A stretch of 37,636 nt of DNA from Lichenicola sp964242425 (GTDB lineage: Bacteria > Pseudomonadota > Alphaproteobacteria > Acetobacterales > Acetobacteraceae), in contig CAXTCK010000008.1 in assembly GCA_964242425.1 (NCBI GenBank), positions 1 through 37,636 on the forward strand, written 5' to 3'. A program made the position numbers and the translations under genes. Position 1 is the first letter of the stretch. Every line of letters starts with the position of its first letter. The notes beneath the pieces were generated by a model. It made no database searches. It saw only the letters and a program-made list of their open reading frames with translations, and was not told the origin of the DNA. Shown piece by piece: positions 31,307 to 37,636 of the stretch.

Positions 31307-32844
31307 CCGTTCAACCTCAGCCAGTGCCGCCCGTCGCGTGCCAGCAGCGCGTCCGCCGCGTCCGGGCCCGCCTTGCCGGCGGCGTAGGGGTGCAGCGTAC
31401 CGCTCCCCTCGTGCCAGGAGTCGAGGGCGGGCTGCACCACGCTCCATCCGGCTTCTATGTTGTCGGCCCGCTGGAACAGCGTGGCGTCGCCGATCAGGCA
31501 GTCGTAGATCAGCGTCTCGTAGCCGGTGCTGGGCCCTTCCTGGAACCAGTCGGCGTAGTCGAACTTCATCCGCACCCCGCCCAGCTTGACGGTCGGGCCC
31601 GGCACCTTGGCCGAGAACTGCATCGTCACCCCTTCGCTGGGCTGGATCTGCAGCACCATGATGTTGGGGGTCAGCTTGTCGACCGGCGTTTCGCGGAACA
31701 GCGCATAGGGCGCCTGCTTGAAGTGGATGGCGATCTCGGTCTTGCGCGTGGTCAGACGCTTGCCCGTGCGCAGGTAGAACGGCACGCCAGACCAGCGCCA
31801 GTTGTCGATTGACAGCTTCATCGCCACAAAGGTTTCGGTACCGGAGTCGGCCGACACGTCCGGCTCGTCGCGATAGCCGGCCATCGCCCTGCCGGCGATG
31901 CTGCCGGCGTCGTACTGCCCGCGCACGATGTCGTCGGGTGCCAGCTTGTGCACCGCCGCCAGCACCTTGGACTTCTCGTCGCGCACCGCGTCGGCCTCGA
32001 ACGAGATCGGCGCTTCCATCGCCACCATCGCCAGAAGCTGCATGATGTGGTTCGGCACCATGTCGCGCAACGCCCCGGTATTCTCGTAGAACCGCCCGCG
32101 CTTTTCCACGCCCACCGTTTCGGCCGCGGTGATCTGCACGTGGTCGATGTTCTGCCGGTTCCACAGCGGCTCGAAGAACCCGTTGGAGAAGCGCAGCGCC
32201 AGGATGTTCTGCACCGTCTCCTTTCCCAGGTAGTGGTCGATCCGGTAGATCTGGCTTTCCTCGAGCGCCTGGCGCAGCTGCGCGTTCAGCGCGCGTGCCG
32301 AGGGCAGGTCGAAGCCGAACGGCTTTTCCACCACCACACGCCGGAACTGCGTCTCGTCTTCCCGCGTCAGCCCGGCCGCATGAAGGTGCTCGACGATGGG
32401 ACCGAAGAACCGCGCCGCCACCGCCAGGTAGAACACGCAGTTGCCGACGCCGCAGCAGGTCGCAAGCGACCGGTAGGTGCTCTCGTCGTCAAAACCGCCG
32501 CGCAGGAACGAGATGCGCTGGCTCAGCCAGTCCCAGTCGGCCTCATGCAGCTCCGACGCGCTGGCGCGGCGCTGCGACACGAACTGGCGCATGGTGTCGC
32601 CGAGCTCCCTGCGCAGCGCCTCGCTGTCCGTGTCGGACCAATCCACCGCGATGATCGAGAACGCCTCGTCGAGCAGCTGCGCGCCAACCAAGTTGTAGAT
32701 CGCCGGCACCAGCAGCCGCCTGGTCAGGTCGCCGCCACCGCCGAAGATCACCAGCGTGCAGGGTGGGCCGCGTCGTGGAGCAGCGAGCGGCCGGTCGTCG
32801 TCGTCCGGCGGTGCGCCTGGCTCGAGCTCCAGCGACTCCGACAT
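31303..32844 (-). CDS. zwf: Glucose-6-phosphate 1-dehydrogenase
   Basis: Zwf oxidises glucose-6-phosphate to 6-phosphogluconolactone with NAD(P)+, the entry to the oxidative pentose phosphate branch. The 513-aa protein has a coenzyme-binding turn FGGGGDLTRRLL (34-45) and the substrate-binding signature RIDHYLGKETVQN near residue 200. GVPFYLRTGKRL lies in the C-terminal domain. An acidic N-terminal tail (ELEPGAPPDDDDR) precedes the Rossmann fold and is longer than usual. It starts 1 bp after the gnd stop, and its own stop overlaps the HAD gene. Both NAD and NADP use is known in the family; the sequence does not settle it. Confidence 0.96.
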   Translation of the reverse strand: MSESLELEPGAPPDDDDRPLAAPRRGPPCTLVIFGGGGDLTRRLLVPAIYNLVGAQLLDEAFSIIAVDWSDTDSEALRRELGDTMRQFVSQRRASASELHEADWDWLSQRISFLRGGFDDESTYRSLATCCGVGNCVFYLAVAARFFGPIVEHLHAAGLTREDETQFRRVVVEKPFGFDLPSARALNAQLRQALEESQIYRIDHYLGKETVQNILALRFSNGFFEPLWNRQNIDHVQITAAETVGVEKRGRFYENTGALRDMVPNHIMQLLAMVAMEAPISFEADAVRDEKSKVLAAVHKLAPDDIVRGQYDAGSIAGRAMAGYRDEPDVSADSGTETFVAMKLSIDNWRWSGVPFYLRTGKRLTTRKTEIAIHFKQAPYALFRETPVDKLTPNIMVLQIQPSEGVTMQFSAKVPGPTVKLGGVRMKFDYADWFQEGPSTGYETLIYDCLIGDATLFQRADNIEAGWSVVQPALDSWHEGSGTLHPYAAGKAGPDAADALLARDGRHWLRLNG

Positions 32845-32845
32845 G

Positions 32846-33877
32846 CTAGTCCTTCTTCTCCGACACTTCGCTGCCGTGCTTCTTCTCGGTCGAATGCTGC
32901 TCGATGTGGCCGCCGAACTGGAACCGCATCGCGGACAACAGCTTCTCGCCGAAGTTGTTGCCAGACCGGCTGCGGAAGCGGGTGAACAGCGCCTGGCTCA
33001 GCACCGGCACCGGCACCGCCTCCTCGATCGCCGCCTCGATGGTCCAGCGTCCCTCGCCGGAATCCGCGACCTGGCCGGTGAACTCGGCCAGGGTGCCGTC
33101 CTTGGCCAGCGAGTTGGCGCACAGGTCGAGCAGCCAGGACGAGATCACGCTGCCGCGCCGCCACACCTCGGCGATGTCGCCCATGTTGAGGTCGAAGCGC
33201 TGCTCGGGCGCGAGGTCGCCGGAGTTCTTGTTGCGCAGCACGTCGAATCCTTCGGCAAAGGCCTGCATGATCCCGTACTCGATGCCGTTGTGCACCATCT
33301 TCACGAAGTGGCCCGAGCCGGCCGGACCGGTATGAAGGTAGCCCTGCTCCGCCTTCGGATCGAGGCCGGGCGCATCGCGGCCGGGCGTGCGCTCGACCTC
33401 ACCGATGCCGGGCGCCAGGACGGACAGGATCGGATCGATCCGTTCCACCGCCTCCTCCGCACCGCCGATCATCATGCAGTAGCCGCGTGCCAGGCCATAC
33501 ACGCCGCCGGAGGTGCCGACGTCGACGTAGTGGATGCCCTTCTCGCGCAAGCTGGCGGCGCGGCGTATGTCGTCCTTGTAGTAGCTGTTGCCGCCGTCGA
33601 TGATGATGTCGCCCTCGTCCATCATCCCGCCCAGGGCCTCGACCGTTTCCTCGGTGATGCGGCCGGCCGGCAGCATCACCCACACCGCGCGCGGCGCGGT
33701 CAGCTTTGAGATCAGGTCCTGCAGCCCTTCGGCTTCCTGGCTGCGCTCCGCCCGGCCATGCACCTTCGACACCACGGCCGGGTCACGGTCGTAAAGCACC
33801 ACGTCGTGCCCGTGTTTCGAAAGCCGGACGGAAATGTTGCCGCCCATCCGTCCGAGACCGATGATGCCGAGCTGCAT
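32846..33877 (-). CDS. gnd: 6-phosphogluconate dehydrogenase, decarboxylating, short (NAD-type) form
   Basis: Gnd oxidatively decarboxylates 6-phosphogluconate to ribulose-5-phosphate. At 343 aa it belongs to the short class (usual long form about 470 aa). The Rossmann turn is GLGRMGGNI (7-15), the substrate loop is VGTSGGVYGLARGYCMMIGG, and the catalytic Lys193 and Asn197 are in GHFVKMVHNG. After the second strand it reads VVLYDRDP, with an Asp where NADP-specific enzymes carry Asn-Arg-Ser/Thr, which favours NAD. I chose the ATG at 33877 (MQLGIIGLGRMG). The C-terminus is Lys/Glu-rich (TEKKHGSEVSEKKD). Confidence 0.95.
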   Translation of the reverse strand: MQLGIIGLGRMGGNISVRLSKHGHDVVLYDRDPAVVSKVHGRAERSQEAEGLQDLISKLTAPRAVWVMLPAGRITEETVEALGGMMDEGDIIIDGGNSYYKDDIRRAASLREKGIHYVDVGTSGGVYGLARGYCMMIGGAEEAVERIDPILSVLAPGIGEVERTPGRDAPGLDPKAEQGYLHTGPAGSGHFVKMVHNGIEYGIMQAFAEGFDVLRNKNSGDLAPEQRFDLNMGDIAEVWRRGSVISSWLLDLCANSLAKDGTLAEFTGQVADSGEGRWTIEAAIEEAVPVPVLSQALFTRFRSRSGNNFGEKLLSAMRFQFGGHIEQHSTEKKHGSEVSEKKD

Positions 33878-33930
33878 GGAATGTTCCTCGTTCGCGGGGA
33901 AGGCCGCCCTGCGGCCCGGTCGGAAAGGAA

Positions 33931-33958
33931 CCGGCACGACCGCGCGGGGTCGTACCGG
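33931..33958 (-). promoter_or_regulatory. Stable hairpin between tal-pgi and gnd
   Basis: On the transcribed strand CCGGTACGACC pairs with GGTCGTGCCGG over 11 bp with one U-G wobble and a 6-nt loop. It lies 10 bp after the tal-pgi stop and about 53 bp before the gnd start. No run of T follows directly, only TTCCTTTCC. It could be a partial terminator, an RNase processing barrier or a 3' stabiliser that sets different mRNA levels for tal-pgi and the downstream genes. Confidence 0.55.
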
Positions 33959-33968
33959 CGGGATGGCT

Positions 33969-36851
33969 TCAGGCCGCGGCGGCCGCGATGGCGTTGCCCA
34001 GCCGCTGCAGCGCATCGGGCAGGCTGCCCTTGACGTGCACGCGCAGCGCACGCCGCCCCCGTTCCGCCAGCACGTCGAAGTCGCCGCGCGCCTGCGCCGC
34101 CTTGACCACGCCGAAGGTGTATTTCTCACCCGGCACGGCCAGGTCGGCGCTGTCGTCCGCAGTGATCTGCAGGAACACGCCGCTGTCCGGGCCGCCCTTG
34201 TAGGCCTGGCCGGTCGAATGGAGGAACCGCGGGCCGAACTCCGCCGCAGTCGCCACGTGCTTGCCGTCGCGCACCGCCAGACGCGCTTGCTGGATCCAGG
34301 CGATCGTCTTGGGCTCGCGCTCGACGTAGGCCAGCAGCGCCACGTAGTCGCCTGCCTTCACCCGGGCAAGATGCGCCTTCAGCACCGCGTCCAGGCTGCC
34401 GCCGCCAAGCGCCTTGGCATTGGCCTCGTCAGCGAAGAACGCGAAGTCGCCATCGGTGGCGAACGGGGTTTCGGCGGGGAGCGAGCCGGTCTGGTTGTAG
34501 GCGTCGGTGAGCTTGCGGGTTTCGAGCTTGCTCGCCTCGACGTCGGGCTGGTTGAACGCGTTGATGCCGATGATGGCGCCGGCCACCGCGGTGGCGAACT
34601 CCCAGCGGAAAAACTCCTGCGCGATCTGCATCTTGGAGGTCAATGCAACCGTCGCCACCGGCTGCCCGGCTTCCTCCAGCGCCTTGATCGCCGCATCCTG
34701 CGTCGCGTCCGGGCTGTCGGTGAGGCGCAGGTAGGCGAACACCCGGTCGTCGCCATACACGGACGGCGCGGCCAGGGCCTCGCCCTCGATCGGGATTATT
34801 CCCTTGCCGTCCTTGCCGGTGGACTCCGCCAGCAGCTGCTCCAGCCAGGCGCCCAGGTCGGCGATGCCCGGCGAGGCCTCGATCGTCACCTTGTCCCGTC
34901 CGTGCGCCGCCGCCACGCCGAGCAGCGTGCCCAGCAGCACGCCGGGGTTCTGGTTGGGCGGCGTGCCGGCTGAGCAGGCCTTGGCCATGCGATCGGCGTT
35001 GAACAGGAACTCGCGCAGGTCGAGGCCGATCGCGGCGGCCGGCACCAGGCCGAAGTTGGACAACACCGAGTAGCGGCCGCCGATGGCCTTGTCGCCGTGG
35101 AAGATGCGCCAGAACCCGTCGCCTTTCGCCACCTCCTCCATGTGCGAGCCGGGATCGGTGACGGCGACGAACCGTTCGCCCGCCTTGCCGCCGCCTGCCC
35201 CGTCGAGGGCCTGCTGCACCTTGTCGAAGAAGTACGCCTTGAGGATGTTCGGCTCCAGCGTGCCGCCGGACTTGGAGCTGACGATCACCAGGGTCTTGGC
35301 CAAGTCGACCTTGTTCTCGAACGTTTTCACCTGCTGCGGGTCGGTGCTGTCCAGCACGTGCAGCTCGGGGAAGCCGGCGCGCTGGCCGAAGGTTTCCGCC
35401 AGCACCTCCGGCCCGAGGCTCGACCCGCCCATCCCAAGCAGCAGCACGTGGCTGAAGCCCTTGGCCTTGACCTCGTCCTGGAACGCGGTCAGCTCGTCGA
35501 TCCCGGCCGTGCGCTCGCCGATAATGCTGAGCCAGTTCAGCCAATTGCCTTCGTCCTGGCCGGTCCAGACCGAGGCGTCGCCCTGCCACAGCTTGCGCAC
35601 GGTGCCGGCCTTGCGCCAGGTTTCCAGGCTGGCGTCCACCGCCTCCTGAAGGTCCTTCGGTAGCTTGAACGAACTTTTGGCCACGGTGTCGCCGGCGAGC
35701 TCCGCCTTTTTCGCCGCCACCGCGCCGAGCAGGGCGTCGAAAGAGTCGGCGAACGCGTCCACACCGTCCTTGACCAGCTTGGTGGTCACGCCGGTCAGGT
35801 CGAGCCCGAGCCGCTCCACGTCGGACAGCACCTTGCGCGCGCCGTCCACGTCCTCGGTTAGGGCATCGCGCGGCGTGCCGTGGTCGCGGAACGCGTCCAT
35901 GGTCGCGGGCGGCATGGTGTTGACGGTGTCGGCGCCGACCAGCTCGTCGCAATACAGCACGTCGCTGTACGCCTTGTCCTTCACGCCGGTGGAGGCCCAC
36001 AGCAAACGCTGCGGATTGGCGCCGGCCGCCTTCAGCGCCTGCCAGCGCGGGCTGGCGCTGATCTCGAGGTAGTGCTGGTAGGCCATCTTGGCGTTGGCGA
36101 TCGCCACCTTGCCGCGAAGCGACTTCAGCGTGTCCGCTTCCGCATCGCCGGCCGCGACCCTCTTGTCGATCTCCTTGTCGATCAGCCCGTCGATCCGGCT
36201 GACGAAGAAGCTGGCGACCGAGGCGATGTGCGAAATGTCCTCGCCCTTGCCGTGCCGCTCCTCGAGCCCGGAGATGTAGGCCTCCAGCACCTTCTTGTAG
36301 GCGTCGAGCGAGAACAGCAGGGTGACGTTGACGTTGATCCCGTCCGAGATCGCCTGCCGGACCGCGGGCACGCCCGGCTCGGTGCCCGGAATCTTGACCA
36401 TCAGGTTGGGCTTGCCGACGGCCTTCCACAGGCGGCGCGCTTCCTCGACCGTCGGCTCGGTGTTCAGGCCGAGATAAGGCGACACCTCCAGGCTGACATA
36501 GCCGTCCAACCCCTCGGTCTGGTCCCAGACCGGCTTCAGCACGTCGGCGGCAGCGCGTATGTCGTCGATCGCCATCGTTTCGTAGATTTCCGAAACGTCG
36601 GTGTTGCCGGCCTGAACGATCGCCTTGAACTGGTCGTCGTAGTCGGTGCCATGCCCCATCGCCTTTTCGAAGATGGCGGGGTTGGAGGTCACGCCCTTGA
36701 GGCCGTCCTCCTGCACCAGCCTGGCCAGGCTGCCGTTCTCGACAAAGGAGCGCTGGATAAAGTCGAGCCATGGCGACTGGCGGAACTTCGCCAGCGCCTG
36801 CAGCGGGTTCGCCGCCGCCTGCGCACCCTGTGTCTTCTGAACGACGTTCAT
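33969..36851 (-). CDS. Bifunctional transaldolase / glucose-6-phosphate isomerase
   Basis: One 960-aa protein carries two sugar phosphate enzymes. Residues about 1-370 are transaldolase: SFVENGSLARLVQEDGLKG and VTSNPAIFEKAM near the N-terminus, and the Schiff-base Lys153 in NLMVKIPGTEPG. Residues about 385-960 are phosphoglucose isomerase: GMGGSSLGPEVL near 475 and SSKSGGTLEPN near 524, the sugar phosphate-binding signatures. The fusion is known from acetic acid bacteria such as Gluconobacter. It would allow fructose-6-phosphate made by transaldolase to be returned to glucose-6-phosphate and the oxidative cycle. The ATG at 36851 (MNVVQKTQG) has an AAGGAG site 9 nt upstream; the longer frame to 36911 lacks one. 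It lies 138 bp downstream of tkt. Confidence 0.96.
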   Translation of the reverse strand: MNVVQKTQGAQAAANPLQALAKFRQSPWLDFIQRSFVENGSLARLVQEDGLKGVTSNPAIFEKAMGHGTDYDDQFKAIVQAGNTDVSEIYETMAIDDIRAAADVLKPVWDQTEGLDGYVSLEVSPYLGLNTEPTVEEARRLWKAVGKPNLMVKIPGTEPGVPAVRQAISDGINVNVTLLFSLDAYKKVLEAYISGLEERHGKGEDISHIASVASFFVSRIDGLIDKEIDKRVAAGDAEADTLKSLRGKVAIANAKMAYQHYLEISASPRWQALKAAGANPQRLLWASTGVKDKAYSDVLYCDELVGADTVNTMPPATMDAFRDHGTPRDALTEDVDGARKVLSDVERLGLDLTGVTTKLVKDGVDAFADSFDALLGAVAAKKAELAGDTVAKSSFKLPKDLQEAVDASLETWRKAGTVRKLWQGDASVWTGQDEGNWLNWLSIIGERTAGIDELTAFQDEVKAKGFSHVLLLGMGGSSLGPEVLAETFGQRAGFPELHVLDSTDPQQVKTFENKVDLAKTLVIVSSKSGGTLEPNILKAYFFDKVQQALDGAGGGKAGERFVAVTDPGSHMEEVAKGDGFWRIFHGDKAIGGRYSVLSNFGLVPAAAIGLDLREFLFNADRMAKACSAGTPPNQNPGVLLGTLLGVAAAHGRDKVTIEASPGIADLGAWLEQLLAESTGKDGKGIIPIEGEALAAPSVYGDDRVFAYLRLTDSPDATQDAAIKALEEAGQPVATVALTSKMQIAQEFFRWEFATAVAGAIIGINAFNQPDVEASKLETRKLTDAYNQTGSLPAETPFATDGDFAFFADEANAKALGGGSLDAVLKAHLARVKAGDYVALLAYVEREPKTIAWIQQARLAVRDGKHVATAAEFGPRFLHSTGQAYKGGPDSGVFLQITADDSADLAVPGEKYTFGVVKAAQARGDFDVLAERGRRALRVHVKGSLPDALQRLGNAIAAAAA

Positions 36852-36989
36852 GCCTTGAGCTCCTTCAAGCGATGCACGGCGGGGGCCGGTCCCGAACCGG
36901 GGTCCGGACACCCTCCGACCGCGCTGCCGGGATCAACCGGCGAAGTGTCACCGCGACGCCGAGGCGCCGCCGGTTCGACGCCGAAGCGC

Positions 36990-37636
36990 CTATTCCTTGG
37001 CGCCGCCGGCCTGCGCCCTTGCTGCCTCGAGCACCTTCTCCGGCGTGAAGCCGAACTTGTTCTGCAGGTCGCTCAACGGCGCGGAAGCACCAAAGGTGTG
37101 CATGGCGATGATGGCGCCCTTGAACCCGACGTAACGGTCCCAGCCGAACGACGCCGCCTGCTCGATCGCCACGCGCCCGGTCACCGTCGACGGCAGCACG
37201 CTTTCGCGGTAGGCCTCGTCCTGCTCCTCGAACAGGTCGAACGACGGCATCGACACCACGCGCGCCTTGACGCCCTCCGCGGTCAGCGCCTCGTACGCCC
37301 CCACCGCGAGCGACAGCTCCGAGCCGGTCGCCATCAGGATCACCGCCGGCGTGCCGTCGCAGTCGCCGAGCACATAGGCCCCCTTGGCGAGGCCGGAGGC
37401 CGGGGCGTACTTGGTGCGGTCCAGGGTCGGCAGCGCCTGGCGGCTCAGGATCAGCGCCGCCGGCTTCTCCTTCAGCGGCACGATCACCCGCCACGCCTCG
37501 GCCACCTCGTTGGAATCGCCCGGGCGGATGGTCATGATGCCCGGCGTCGCGCGCAGCTGCGCCAGCTGCTCGATCGGCTGATGGGTGGGGCCGTCCTCGC
37601 CCACGCCGATGCTGTCATGGGTGAAGATGTAGACGA
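36990..37636 (-). CDS. tkt: Transketolase, C-terminal part (truncated by the window edge)
   Basis: Transketolase moves two-carbon units between sugar phosphates using thiamine diphosphate. Only the last 215 or so residues are in the window. They start with VYIFTHDSIGVGEDGPTHQP of the pyrimidine-binding domain, followed by RPGDSNEVAEAWR, LILSRQALPTLDR and the C-terminal domain (ILMATGSELSLAVGAYEAL, RVVSMPSFDLFEEQ). The frame is open to the last base, so the start lies beyond 37636. It is the most upstream visible gene of the leftward pentose phosphate operon. Confidence 0.95.
   Translation of the reverse strand, partial: VYIFTHDSIGVGEDGPTHQPIEQLAQLRATPGIMTIRPGDSNEVAEAWRVIVPLKEKPAALILSRQALPTLDRTKYAPASGLAKGAYVLGDCDGTPAVILMATGSELSLAVGAYEALTAEGVKARVVSMPSFDLFEEQDEAYRESVLPSTVTGRVAIEQAASFGWDRYVGFKGAIIAMHTFGASAPLSDLQNKFGFTPEKVLEAARAQAGGAKE

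Noticed and set aside
36852..36989. Intrinsic terminator between tkt and tal-pgi
   Set aside because: Imperfect GC-rich repeats (CGACGCCGAGGCG / CGACGCCGAAGCG) are present, but there is no clean stem followed by a T-run.
1..37636. CRISPR array, insertion sequence, prophage or rRNA
   Set aside because: No regularly spaced repeats, transposase, integrase, phage structural gene or rRNA-like sequence was seen.

Overview
The window is GC-rich, densely packed chromosomal DNA with short intergenic gaps and frequent 4-bp stop/start overlaps. The gene content points to an alphaproteobacterium, most likely of the Acetobacteraceae. The strongest hints are a transaldolase-phosphoglucose isomerase fusion, a short 6-phosphogluconate dehydrogenase of the NAD-preferring type, and a clustered pentose phosphate pathway with gluconokinase. 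This assignment is inferred from gene content; no rRNA is present. I see no phage, insertion sequence, CRISPR array or plasmid gene.

Positions 1-5264: the 3' part of lexA, then a biotin locus. bioF, a BioH-like esterase and a fused bioC-bioD gene run leftward as a translationally coupled operon, and bioA diverges from it. bioB is not in the window. Positions 5275-9828 (all leftward): uvrC, pgsA, mobB, a Gly-rich lipoprotein, moaD and moaE, covering DNA repair, phosphatidylglycerol synthesis and molybdenum cofactor synthesis.

Positions 9829-12075: the least ordinary stretch. It holds a 609-bp non-coding region with DnaA-box-like words, an orphan deaminase-fold-like protein whose expected catalytic Glu is Gly, a 48-aa lipoprotein, a pair of perfect hairpins, an unknown 75-aa protein and tRNA-Arg(CCG).

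Positions 12130-22845: a leftward lipoprotein lysophospholipase-like hydrolase, then a long rightward chain made of a zinc-finger protein, polA, a SCO copper chaperone and a complete peptide ABC importer (binding protein, two permeases, two ATPases). Nearly every junction overlaps or is separated by 1-3 bp. polA and sco both appear to start with TTG overlapping the preceding TGA.

Positions 22858-27657: two regulator/NAD(P)-dependent epimerase pairs (AraC-type and LysR-type, each divergent from its oxidoreductase) flanking a YaiI/DUF188 protein and YnfA.

Positions 27659-37636 (all leftward): a sugar phosphate operon read as tkt, tal-pgi, gnd, zwf, two tandem HAD phosphatases, pgl, rpiA, gntK. 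It supplies the oxidative branch (zwf, pgl, gnd), most of the non-oxidative branch (rpiA, tkt, tal), glucose-6-phosphate/fructose-6-phosphate interconversion (pgi) and gluconate entry (gntK). rpe and the Entner-Doudoroff genes are not in the window. The two HAD phosphatases are the unexplained members.
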